This document shows, one piece after another, positions 24,390-32,100 of a stretch of DNA of 64,000 nt (the first letter of the stretch is position 1; each line of letters begins with the position of its first letter). A model generated the notes under the pieces. The model saw only the letters and a list, made by a program, of their open reading frames with translations. It had not been told where the DNA came from and did not search any database. The stretch is from AC-32 sp038237925 (lineage in GTDB: Bacteria; Actinomycetota; Thermoleophilia; Gaiellales; Gaiellaceae): NCBI GenBank assembly GCA_038237925.1, contig JBBRYF010000007.1:1-64000 (forward strand), in the 5' to 3' direction. The translations under genes and the position numbers were made by a program.

Positions 24390-24464
24390 ATGCGGCACAT
24401 GGCCCGGAGTTACGGTCTGTCGATGGCGCCCTCGCTCGCCCGAGTGGAACAGCTTTTCCTGTGA
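24390..24464 (+). CDS. 24-codon frame coupled to the glycosyltransferase
   Basis: A short frame starting at an ATG four bases after GGAGGA encodes 24 residues and ends in a TGA that overlaps the GTG of the next gene (GTGA). It may be a leader that couples translation or the C-terminal relic of a lost gene. No family is recognisable. Confidence 0.3.
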   Translation: MRHMARSYGLSMAPSLARVEQLFL

Positions 24465-25384
24465 CCCGGCCGCTCGTCTCGATCGTGACGCCTTCGTACG
24501 AACAGGCGCTCTTCCTCGAGGAGACGATCCGCTCAGTGCTCGATCAGGACTATGAGCCGATCGAGTATCTCGTCGTCGACGGTGGTTCAACCGACGGGAG
24601 CATTGAGATCGTTCGCGGCTACGGGGAGCGGCTCGCGTGGTGGACGAGCGAGCCCGATCGCGGCCAGGCGCACGCGATCAACAAGGGCTTCGAGCGCTCG
24701 TCCGGCATCTATATGGGCTTCGTCAATTCCGACGACACACTCTTGCCCGGCTCAATCTCGCGCCTCGTCGAGGCACTCGAACGTGAACCCGACGCACTTG
24801 TGGCCTTTGGCGACGCACTCTTCGTCGACGCGGCCGGCCGTTTGCTCCGCCATGGTCGTCCACGGGTCTGGGAGGTCGGCGCCATGGCTCGCTGCGGCTC
24901 GGGATCCGTACTCCAGCCGAGTTCCCTGTGGCGTCGTGAGGCATGGGATCTCGCAGGACCGATGGACGAGCGTTACCAGTACGTCTTCGACACCCTCTTT
25001 TTCCTTCGGGTTGCCGCCGCCGGGGCCGGAGCTCGATACCTGCCGGAGCCTTTTGCGACCTATCGAATGCACGCCGAGTCGAAATCGGCACGGATGATGG
25101 AAGTACCGAATGCTGAGGAATGCCTGCGCTTCGCGGACGAGTACTTTGGCGGCGCAGACGTTCCCGAGGCCGTTCAGCCGCATGCTCGCGCGGCACGTGC
25201 CGCGTACTATCGCCGCGCCGCGTTCGGGCTCTACAACGCAGGCTCGTTCGGGCGGGCACGGAGAGCATTTGTCCGTTCTCTCGTTCTGCAACCTCGGATG
25301 TCCAGGCGGACCGCGAAATACATGATCCGCACGCTGATCCCAGGCCCGATTGTCCGGATACGGCGTCGTCTACGCCGAGAATGA
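24461..25384 (+). CDS. Family 2 glycosyltransferase
   Basis: The 307-residue product is a GT-A glycosyltransferase: opening VSIVTPSYEQALFLEETIRS, VVDGGSTDGS, the metal-binding SDD in GFVNSDDTLLPG, and a later DERYQYVFD segment where GT2 enzymes keep the catalytic Asp. It transfers a sugar from a nucleotide donor, probably to a surface glycan at the membrane. The GTG start at 24461 lacks its own ribosome site and likely depends on coupling to the upstream short frame. It converges with the DUF5672 gene. Confidence 0.85.
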   Translation: MTRPLVSIVTPSYEQALFLEETIRSVLDQDYEPIEYLVVDGGSTDGSIEIVRGYGERLAWWTSEPDRGQAHAINKGFERSSGIYMGFVNSDDTLLPGSISRLVEALEREPDALVAFGDALFVDAAGRLLRHGRPRVWEVGAMARCGSGSVLQPSSLWRREAWDLAGPMDERYQYVFDTLFFLRVAAAGAGARYLPEPFATYRMHAESKSARMMEVPNAEECLRFADEYFGGADVPEAVQPHARAARAAYYRRAAFGLYNAGSFGRARRAFVRSLVLQPRMSRRTAKYMIRTLIPGPIVRIRRRLRRE

Positions 25385-25410
25385 TGGCGCGCCGGCGAGG
25401 CGCTGCGTCT

Positions 25411-26199
25411 CTACACCGCCGGTGCCAACAAATGCGGCTCCCAAAGAGCACGGTCGTTTAGGGCCCATCTATGGCAACCGACCGGCAAGCGGCCGCCGTT
25501 TCGCGCCAAGCAGAATCGCGGTTCTGTCTCGAAAGCAAACGCCATGGCGACCTCCGCTGAGGGGATGGCGAAACCCGGTAGAAGCCGAGGAGCGTCGAGA
25601 GACCAGAACTTGTCCTCGTAGACGAAGGAGCCCGCGCGCCATCCGCCGACGAGCGAGCGCGCAAGGTCTCGCGGGTCGAGGGTCCGGGGAACATGGCGCG
25701 CGGCGCGGAGCACAAGCCTCGCCGCATGCCCGGCTCGGAGGCCGAGTCGGGCGACACGAGTGGAGGCTTGTTCGAGGACACGTAAACACGACTCAACGCG
25801 CCGAAGGGAGAACCCACCATTTCCCACGCCCGCGAAGAACGGTCGCCCCGCGCCGTCAAGGCGAACCCAAGGGGCACCGACGTAGTCGTACCCACGTTCG
25901 CTCCAGTCGCCGAGGTCCGAGAACACGATGCTGTCGACGTGGTGCACGAGGACATACTCGTAGTCGAGGAAGGCCTTGTAGAAACGCGACGAGACGAGCA
26001 GTCGCTGATGTGCCCTGTAACTCTGGAAATAGACGGGATCGAACCGCTTCGTCGCCAGATCGAGTGGAGCCTGGAGTCCTTCCGGCACGACAAAGTAGAG
26101 ATCGTGGCCGGCCAAGTGGGTCTGGAGATGACGGAGGGAGAGCGCCTCGTCCGGCGTCAACTCCCGTCGGTGGATCGGGACAGCTACGGCAACACTCAA
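25411..26199 (-). CDS. DUF5672 family glycosyltransferase-like protein
   Basis: This 262-residue protein shows the DUF5672 pattern: FDPVYFQSYRAHQRLL, YKAFLDYEYVLVHHVDSIVF, GYDYVGAPWV, GNGGFSLRR, and a terminal FCLARNGGRLPVGCHRW. The HHVDSIVF segment occupies the place of the DxD-like metal site of GT-A enzymes. Such proteins are found among polysaccharide genes; a transferase role is likely but unproven. It faces the GT2 gene tail to tail. Confidence 0.8.
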   Translation of the reverse strand: MSVAVAVPIHRRELTPDEALSLRHLQTHLAGHDLYFVVPEGLQAPLDLATKRFDPVYFQSYRAHQRLLVSSRFYKAFLDYEYVLVHHVDSIVFSDLGDWSERGYDYVGAPWVRLDGAGRPFFAGVGNGGFSLRRVESCLRVLEQASTRVARLGLRAGHAARLVLRAARHVPRTLDPRDLARSLVGGWRAGSFVYEDKFWSLDAPRLLPGFAIPSAEVAMAFAFETEPRFCLARNGGRLPVGCHRWALNDRALWEPHLLAPAV

Positions 26200-26403
26200 T
26201 CAGGCCCCTCGCTTCAGAAAGAGCCTGGGAAAGCCCGACTCACGCCGACTGCCGCGTTCCCCTGCGTTTCGATCTTGTACAGACTGTCAATCTAAGCACC
26301 GCCTCCGTCTCGAGTGCTCATACCCGCGCGCTACTGGGGCTTCATCCGCGCCGGAAGCCAGCTGTGAGCCCATAAGAGCTCTGTGACTATGGATGCGAAG
26401 CTG

Positions 26404-26562
26404 TTATGGCCGGAGGATGTCGCCATCAGCCTGCAGCGAGCTGTCGACGAACTCGGCGACCGCGTACGCCGTGCTCCGGTAACCCGAGTCGCGAGTCGCC
26501 AGAAGAAAGTTCGCGGCATCCGCCTCTCCGCCTCCGGCAGCTCGGCTACGTCTCGCACTCAC
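26404..26562 (-). pseudogene. N-terminal fragment of a GHKL (MutL/MORC-like) ATPase
   Basis: A GTG-initiated frame (GGAG seven bases upstream) encodes 52 residues: NFLLATRDSGYRSTAYAVAEF then VDSSLQADGD, then stop. This matches the first helices and N-box of GHKL ATPases found in MutL/MORC-type restriction-associated systems; the N-box Asn is Ser (E37, D40, S41). The rest of the protein is missing, so it is a relic. The surrounding bases 26200-26403 and 26563-26709 show nothing I can name. Confidence 0.6.
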
Positions 26563-26709
26563 CAACCAGCTCCTCTCTCGTTGACTCGCCCCTCCCAGCT
26601 TGGGTCAGCGGGCTGCGTCGACGCAATCGGGACAGGCCCCCGTCTGACGCTTAGCGGCTGTCCCAACTCCATCTCGGACCGCGCTCGACGCTACCAGCCG
26701 CCATAGGAG

Positions 26710-26841
26710 ATGGTGCACCTCATGGAGTCGACCCACAGGGACCGCTTTATCGCCATGCTCGACGAGCATTACCCGACGTGGCCGGACGCTCGTGCAGAGC
26801 TCAATGCTTGCCGCTCACGGCTGAGAGATGGCGGGGAGTGA
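26710..26841 (+). pseudogene. C-terminal remnant of a YgjP/DUF45-type metallopeptidase
   Basis: Forty-three codons read MVHLMESTHRDRFIAMLDEH then YPTWPDARAELNA, matching the end of the zinc-site helix and C-terminal region of YgjP-like (M48/DUF45) peptidases that often accompany type I R-M genes. A GAG codon directly precedes the ATG, so the original motif was probably HEMVH, but a TAG now lies before the GAG. The N-terminal two-thirds is missing. Confidence 0.55.
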
Positions 26842-26946
26842 CCTGATAACGAGCGGTCATCCTCGTTCATCGCCACCCAGATCGCGCTCTGGTGAGGTGT
26901 CGCGCAACTACGCTGCAACCGCGCTGCTTCTATGCGATGGCACGGC

Positions 26947-26988
26947 GTTTCCTAAACCGCGTGCACAGGTTCGTTCTTGTCGGGGCAC
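26947..26988 (+). repeat. tRNA-Arg(CCT) 3'-half remnant, att-like copy 2
   Basis: This copy matches 10171-10214 from GTTTCCTAAACCGCGTGCAC onward, with one substitution and two single-base deletions (in the T loop and in the acceptor G-run). It lies in the same orientation 16.8 kb away. Neither copy has a 5' half. The pair looks like the ends of an old integrated region, or two independent insertions at the same tRNA family. Confidence 0.7.
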
Positions 26989-27000
26989 GCGCCCCCGCAG

Positions 27001-27537
27001 CTAGGCGGGAACGGCCGCTGAGTCGCTGCTAGGAGCCGGCTCCTCGGCCGGCTCTTGCCGTGCCGCCGCTGCCAGCGCAGCCGCCGAGCCGGCCGCTCCC
27101 CCGGCGAGTGCCGCCAGCGCCCACGCCGTGCCCCACCGGGGCTTGCCGAGCGCGCCGTCGACCGACCATTCGCCCGGACCGTTCTCGGTGAGCCCGAAGG
27201 CCGTGACCAGCAGGACGAGGTTGTACTCGTAGCCACCGCCGGTCGTCCAGATGCCCTTTTCCCAGTGCACGGTCTTGATCGCCGTGATCATCACGGCGGA
27301 GAGGACCGCCGTCGCGGCTGGTGTCGCCGCGCCCAGCGCGAAGAGGAGGCCGCCGCCGGTCTCGGCCGCGCCGGCTGTGAGCGCGTGCTGCTTCCCCGGC
27401 CGCAGGCCCATCGACTCGAAGGCCTGGCCGGTCCCATCCAGCCCACCGCCTCCGAACCAGCCGAACAGCTTCTGTGCGCCATGGCCCGCGAACAGCAGGC
27501 CGATGGTGACCCGAGCGAGGAGGCGAAAGAACCCCAT
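27001..27537 (-). CDS. DoxX family membrane protein
   Basis: From the ATG at 27537 the protein has 178 residues with four hydrophobic segments. The DoxX signature appears at the start (LLARVTIGLLFAGHGAQKLFGWFGG) and in AAETGGGLLFALG. The C-terminus is Ala/Glu-rich and disordered. DoxX proteins are small integral membrane proteins linked to oxidative-stress or quinone chemistry; the exact role is unknown. The frame opens to 27906 but only the part from GFFRLL is DoxX-like. No clear ribosome site. Confidence 0.85.
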   Translation of the reverse strand: MGFFRLLARVTIGLLFAGHGAQKLFGWFGGGGLDGTGQAFESMGLRPGKQHALTAGAAETGGGLLFALGAATPAATAVLSAVMITAIKTVHWEKGIWTTGGGYEYNLVLLVTAFGLTENGPGEWSVDGALGKPRWGTAWALAALAGGAAGSAAALAAAARQEPAEEPAPSSDSAAVPA

Positions 27538-27639
27538 CGGGTGTTCGTACCGTCCGCGGGCGATTCCGAAACGGACGCGGGTCGGGCTTAGCTGCGTTCC
27601 CAGGTTTCCGGCCCGGCCCATTGGCGCAAAACGAGGCCC

Positions 27640-27969
27640 GTGGACGCCGAGCAGATCGCCCGTAACGACGCGATCTTCCGCGATGCCAACGAGCGCATCG
27701 CGGAGGCTGCGCGACAGTACGACCGTACCGAACGCGTCCCATTCATCTGCGAGTGCGCCGATCCCGAATGCCGAGAGCTGCTCGTACTGTCGCTCGATGA
27801 ATACGAGGGCGTTCGTGCGGAGTCCGCGCACTTCATCGTCCTGCCCGGCCACGAGCAATCCGCCCCCCAGCACGTTGCGCTGGTCGAGGAGAGACCCAAG
27901 TACCACATCGTCGAAAGGATCGGGGAGGCCGCCGACGTGGCCGCGGACCTCGACGCCCGCGCAACGTGA
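27640..27969 (+). CDS. Conserved actinobacterial protein with CxC...C motif (paralogue 1)
   Basis: The 109-residue protein has a helical start (RNDAIFRDANERIAEAA) and a core FICECADPECRELLVL with three Cys, followed by YEGVRAESAHFIVLPGHE and YHIVERIG. It is clearly homologous to the next gene, which overlaps it by four bases, so the two are a tandem duplication in one operon. The Cys cluster may bind a metal. The family is frequent in actinobacteria but I know no function. Confidence 0.7.
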   Translation: MDAEQIARNDAIFRDANERIAEAARQYDRTERVPFICECADPECRELLVLSLDEYEGVRAESAHFIVLPGHEQSAPQHVALVEERPKYHIVERIGEAADVAADLDARAT

Positions 27970-28301
27970 CGGACGAGCGGACGCAGCGGGTGGGCGAGAA
28001 CGAAGCCCTCTTTCGGGTCGTGAACGACGAGGTGCACAGCCTGAACGAGCGCTTCGACGTCGTCGCCGACCTGCTGAGCGCTATCTGCGAATGCGGGCGC
28101 GCCGATTGCACCGACCGGCTCGAGCTCCGCGCCCCGGAGTACGAGGCGATTCGCCGGGAGCCGACCTGGTTCGCGATCAAGCCAGGCCACGACACGCCCG
28201 ACGTCGAGACCGTCATCGAGCGCCATGACCGCTACTGGGTGGTCGAGAAGCACGAGGGCGAGGCCGCCCAGATCGCCCGCAGCACCGACCCGCGCAGCTG
28301 A
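27966..28301 (+). CDS. Conserved actinobacterial protein with CxC...C motif (paralogue 2)
   Basis: This 111-residue protein repeats the plan of its neighbour: ENEALFRVVNDEVHSLNERF, then LSAICECGRADCTDRLEL, YEAIRREPTWFAIKPGHD, YWVVEKHEGEAAQIA and a DPR end. The GTG start overlaps the upstream TGA (GTGA). Sequence divergence from paralogue 1 is large, so the duplication is old. It converges with the sugar-dehydrogenase gene. Confidence 0.7.
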   Translation: MTDERTQRVGENEALFRVVNDEVHSLNERFDVVADLLSAICECGRADCTDRLELRAPEYEAIRREPTWFAIKPGHDTPDVETVIERHDRYWVVEKHEGEAAQIARSTDPRS

Positions 28302-28326
28302 GACACCGCCCGCGATCGAGGTGGGC

Positions 28327-29355
28327 CTAGAGCTTGCCGCGGCCATGGATCCGGTAGACGACGCCGGGGCCCCAGTCCGCCACGAGCAGGCCGCCGCGCC
28401 TGTCGACCAGCAGCGCGAGCGGGTGCGCGAAGCCGGAGGCGAACGAGGTCACGCTGCGGGCCGTCCCATTCGGTCGCAGCTCGACCCGCACGACGCGCCG
28501 GCCGAAGCGGTGGCTCAGGTACTGCCCCCACTCGGCGACGAAGAGGTCGCCACGGTAGAAGGCGATCCCGTCGGCCGAGGAGTGCGGCTCGAGGTACGCG
28601 GCCGGCCTCGCCACGCCCACGCAGCTCCCGCTCAACCGCAGCGTGCGCGCGTCCGGCCAGCAGCGCGGCCAGCCGTAGAACGCCCCGCGCTTGACGACGA
28701 CCGCCAGCTCGGCGGGCTCCGGGTCTCCCTTCCGGTCGAGACCGTCCTGGCCGTTGACCGAAGCGTAGAGGCGGCCGGTGCCCGGCTGGAAGGCGAGCCC
28801 ATACGGGTTGCGCAGGCCGTGGGCGACGACGCGGAGATCGGAGCCGTCCGGCCGCAGCGAGAGCACCGCCGCGCTCCGCGCGTCTCGCTCGCGGCAGGCG
28901 TCGCAGGTCGAGCCGCTGCCCCAGTAGAGCCGCCCGTCGCGGCCGAGCACGACGTTGTCCTGCTGGTGGCGGCCAAAGGGCAGGCCCTTCACGATCACCC
29001 GCCGGCCGATGAGCCGGCCCTTGTTCAGCGTGAACCGCTCGAGGCGGCCCTGCTCGGAGACGAACAGGTCGTGCCCGCGCCAGGCGAGGCCCAGCGGCGT
29101 GCGCAGGCCGCGGACGACCACGGCCGGCTTGCGGGTACCGCGCCGGATCGCGACGAGCGAGCCGCCCGTCTGCGTGACGTAGATCCGGGTGTCCGGCCCG
29201 TAGGCCATCGCCGTCGGCTGGGAGAGCCCGCGCGCGAAGGTCTCGACGCGGAAACCCGACGGCACGCTGATGCCCCGGCTCGTCCCGCCTGCCGAAACCG
29301 TCAGCACCGCCGCGGCAAGGGCGGCCGCGGAGAGGCTGGCGATCGAGCTCCGCAC
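28327..29355 (-). CDS. Secreted PQQ-dependent sugar dehydrogenase-like protein
   Basis: This 342-residue protein has an N-terminal signal peptide (hydrophobic LSAAALAAAVLTVSAGG) and a six-bladed beta-propeller of the soluble glucose dehydrogenase/Hip-like family: FARGLSQPTAMAYGPD, GLRTPLGLAWRG, GLRNPYGLAFQPG, and final AHPLALLVDRRGGLLVADWG. Such enzymes oxidise aldoses or related alcohols with PQQ outside the membrane. An extra CDACRERD loop could form a disulfide. Substrate unknown. Confidence 0.85.
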   Translation of the reverse strand: MRSSIASLSAAALAAAVLTVSAGGTSRGISVPSGFRVETFARGLSQPTAMAYGPDTRIYVTQTGGSLVAIRRGTRKPAVVVRGLRTPLGLAWRGHDLFVSEQGRLERFTLNKGRLIGRRVIVKGLPFGRHQQDNVVLGRDGRLYWGSGSTCDACRERDARSAAVLSLRPDGSDLRVVAHGLRNPYGLAFQPGTGRLYASVNGQDGLDRKGDPEPAELAVVVKRGAFYGWPRCWPDARTLRLSGSCVGVARPAAYLEPHSSADGIAFYRGDLFVAEWGQYLSHRFGRRVVRVELRPNGTARSVTSFASGFAHPLALLVDRRGGLLVADWGPGVVYRIHGRGKL

Positions 29356-29398
29356 CGCAAAAGAGCGTAACTGTCAGCTCCTCGCTAGGTTTCGACAC

Positions 29399-30169
29399 GT
29401 GAGCGCCCGCGTCGCCTGGATCTCGGTCTGCCCCGTCAAAGGGCTCGCGCTCCAGCAAGTCGACCGCTGCGAGCTGACGGAGGCCGGCGTGACGGGAGAT
29501 CGCGCGTTCTTCCTCGTCGACGAGAACGACCGCCTCGTGAACAGCAAGGGGCTCGGCATTCTTCAGCAGGTCGTCCCGCGCTACGACGACGCAGCAGGCT
29601 TGCTCACGCTGACGTTTCCCGACAGCACAACCGTCTCGCAGCCCCTCCACTTCGAGGGCGAGCTCGCGGCGCGGTTCTGGAGCACGACCCTCGACGTCCG
29701 CGTCGTCGACGGCCCGTGGAGCGACGCGATCTCCAACTTCGCCGGCCGGAATCTTCGGCTCGTCCGGGCTCCCGCGCCGGCGACGGATCGTCTGCGCAGC
29801 GGCGCGGCCACGCTCCTCGGCACCGGCTCCCTCGGCGCGATGGCGCGCCGCCTCGGCGTGGATCACGTCGACGGGCGCCGCTTCCGGATGAACTTCGGCA
29901 TCGACGGCCTGGGTGAGCACGAGGAGGACGAGTGGCTCGGCCTTCGCGTCCGGCTCGGCGAGGCGATCGTCGTGCCGCAGGGGAATGTCGGCCGCTGTGC
30001 GGTGACGACGCAGAATCCCGAGACGGGTGCGCCCGACCTCGACACGCTGAAGGCGCTGGCGGCGTATCGGCGCGATGTCGAGACGACCGAGCCCCTGCCG
30101 TTCGGCGTCCACGTAGCGGTCGCGGAACCCGGCCTGGTTCGGGTCGGCGATTCCGTCGAGCTGATCTGA
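29399..30169 (+). CDS. MOSC domain protein (YcbX type)
   Basis: The 256-residue protein combines an MOSC N-terminal beta-barrel (VAWISVCPVKGLALQQVDRC, GVTGDRAFFLVDEN) with a C-terminal MOSC domain (RFRMNFGIDG, GNVGRCAVTTQNPETGAPD containing the conserved Cys). YcbX-like MOSC proteins use molybdenum cofactor to reduce N-hydroxylated compounds with an electron-supply partner. The GTG at 29399 is chosen; the preceding frame is antisense to the sugar-dehydrogenase start. It is divergent from that gene. Confidence 0.87.
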   Translation: MSARVAWISVCPVKGLALQQVDRCELTEAGVTGDRAFFLVDENDRLVNSKGLGILQQVVPRYDDAAGLLTLTFPDSTTVSQPLHFEGELAARFWSTTLDVRVVDGPWSDAISNFAGRNLRLVRAPAPATDRLRSGAATLLGTGSLGAMARRLGVDHVDGRRFRMNFGIDGLGEHEEDEWLGLRVRLGEAIVVPQGNVGRCAVTTQNPETGAPDLDTLKALAAYRRDVETTEPLPFGVHVAVAEPGLVRVGDSVELI

Positions 30170-30214
30170 CACCCGCGCCCTAAGAGATGTCTGGTCGGCG
30201 TAATCTTGCGTCCG

Positions 30215-30652
30215 ATGAGCGGATCACCGATTGACGCGAATCGGCTCCTCTGGGATGAACTGGTGTCCGTTCACGCTACCGGTGGCTTCTATGACCTGGC
30301 CGCATTCCGCGCTGGCGGTTCGACGCTTCGGCCTATCGAAGTTCGTGAGGTCGGGGACGTAAACAACAAGCGGCTGCTGCATCTGCAATGTCACTTTGGG
30401 ATGGATTCGATTTCTTGGGCTTGGCGCGGTGCGAGCGTCGTTGGCGTTGACTTCTCGCCCGCTGCGATCAGCCTGGCGCGCGAACTAGCCCAAGAGGAAG
30501 GTGTCGCCGTCGAATTCGTGTGCTCTGACGTCTACAACCTCCCGGACAAACTGGTTGGAACGTTCGACGTTGTCTTCACGTCGTACGGCGTGCTGACGTG
30601 GCTTCCTGGGCCGTTCCTGTTTTCATTGAAAGCATCCCGCTCGGCGGCATAG
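30215..30652 (+). pseudogene. Truncated class I SAM methyltransferase
   Basis: The first 130 residues are a methyltransferase N-terminus: RLLHLQCHFGMDSISWAWRG (motif I), VVGVDFSPAAISLAREL, CSDVYNLPD, and FDVVFTSYGVLTWLP (motif IV). After this the homology ends and 13 unrelated residues lead to a stop, so about half the usual 250-270 residues is missing. Its codons look less GC-rich than those of neighbours, suggesting foreign origin. Probably inactive, though the SAM-binding part is complete. Confidence 0.7.
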
Positions 30653-30675
30653 TCAATCGCCTGTGCGAGCGCGCT

Positions 30676-32025
30676 CTACACCAGCTCGCGTGCCGCCTCG
30701 TCGAAGACCTGCGTGTGCAGGTCGACGTCGGCCTCGGTCGTCGCCGGTGACATCAGCGCCATGTTGTGAAACGGCGTCAGCAGGAGCCCGCGGTTCAGGG
30801 CATAGAGGTGGATCAGCCGGTCGAGCTCCGGGTCGGCGCCGGCCGCGGCCTCGCTCCCGGTGCGCGGGCGCTCGGCCCGGAAGAGGTACTCGACGCGACA
30901 GCCGAGCCTCGTCACGTGCCACGGTAGGCCGTGCCGCTCGATCACGTCTGCGACGCCGGCCTCGAACCGCTCGCCGAGCGAGATCATGCGCTCGAAGGCC
31001 CCGTCGGTCAGCACCTCTGCGAGTGTCGCCCGCGTCGCGGCGAGTGAGAGGACGTTCGCCGCGACGGTGCCGCCGATCCCGCCGACATCGGCCCGCTCGT
31101 CCGCGGGCAGCAGCTCCTCGAGCTGCCCGGCCACCTCTGCCGAGAAGCCGTACGCGGCAGCGGGGATCCCGGCGGCGATCGGCTTCCCGATCGTGAGCAG
31201 GTCGGGCTCGAGCCCGTACGCGGCCGTGTAGCCGCCGGGCCCGGCGCAGATCGTGTGCGTCTCGTCGATGATCAGCAGCGTCCCCGCCTCGCGCGTCGCG
31301 GCGCGCAGCGTGTCGTGGGAGCCGGGCTCGGGGAGGACGATGCCGATGTTGGTCAGCGCGGGCTCGGCGAGCACGCACGCGACGTCGCCGTGCGCCAGCT
31401 CGCGACGGAGCGCCTCGGGGTCGTTCCACTCGACCACGCGCGTCGTCTCGGCAAGCGGCACGGGTGCGCCGACGTTCCCCTCGCGGGAGACGACCTCGCC
31501 GCCCTCGAGCCCGACAAAGGTCTCGTCGACGGAGCCGTGGTAGCACCAGTTGAAGACGAGGATCTTCGGCCGGCCGGTGAGCTCGCGCGCGAGCCGGATC
31601 GCGAACCGGTTCGCGTCGGTCGCGGTCAGGGCGAACTGCCAGCGCGCGAGCCCGAAGCGTCGCGTGAGCTCGCGGCCGACCCAGAGCGCATCCTCGCTCG
31701 GCAGCATCAGCGTGATCCCGCGCGCCGCCTGCTCGGCCACCGCGCGTACCGTCGGCTCCGGCGAGTGGCCGGTCATCGCCGCCGTGTCGCCGAGGCAGAA
31801 GTCCACGTACTCGTGCCCGTCCACGTCGCGGAAGCGGGCGCCGTGCGCCTCGGCCGCGAAGACCGGGAAACCGCCCGGCCAGCGGATCATCCACGGCATC
31901 GGCACCCCCGAGAGAAGCGATTCGCGCGCCTCCTCGGCGAGCTCACGCGAGCGCGGGTGCGCCTGCTCGAAACGCTCGAGCTCACGCGCGAGAAGCTCTT
32001 GCACCGACGGCACGGCGCTAGTCAA
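30676..32025 (-). CDS. Class III PLP aminotransferase (GSA-aminomutase-like)
   Basis: This 449-residue enzyme resembles glutamate-1-semialdehyde 2,1-aminomutase: YVDFCLGDTAAMTGHSP, IDETHT (PLP-pyridine Asp), and the PLP lysine in LTIGKPIAAGIPAAAYG. The N-terminal SGVPMPWM stretch and long C-terminal RVEYLF domain fit transaminases of this group acting on amino-semialdehydes or beta-amino acids. It is divergent from the sugar ABC transporter. No heme genes are nearby, so a true HemL role is doubtful. Confidence 0.85.
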   Translation of the reverse strand: MTSAVPSVQELLARELERFEQAHPRSRELAEEARESLLSGVPMPWMIRWPGGFPVFAAEAHGARFRDVDGHEYVDFCLGDTAAMTGHSPEPTVRAVAEQAARGITLMLPSEDALWVGRELTRRFGLARWQFALTATDANRFAIRLARELTGRPKILVFNWCYHGSVDETFVGLEGGEVVSREGNVGAPVPLAETTRVVEWNDPEALRRELAHGDVACVLAEPALTNIGIVLPEPGSHDTLRAATREAGTLLIIDETHTICAGPGGYTAAYGLEPDLLTIGKPIAAGIPAAAYGFSAEVAGQLEELLPADERADVGGIGGTVAANVLSLAATRATLAEVLTDGAFERMISLGERFEAGVADVIERHGLPWHVTRLGCRVEYLFRAERPRTGSEAAAGADPELDRLIHLYALNRGLLLTPFHNMALMSPATTEADVDLHTQVFDEAARELV

Positions 32026-32100
32026 TCACCGCAGTCGCTTGTGCCTGCCAGGTAAAACGTGGTAGCAAGGGTCTACCCAGAGCCAGAGGAGGATCGTACT

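Noticed and set aside
28232..30172. 646-residue minus frame across the MOSC and sugar-dehydrogenase genes
   Set aside because: It is an Arg-rich shadow frame antisense to MOSC and out of frame with the dehydrogenase.
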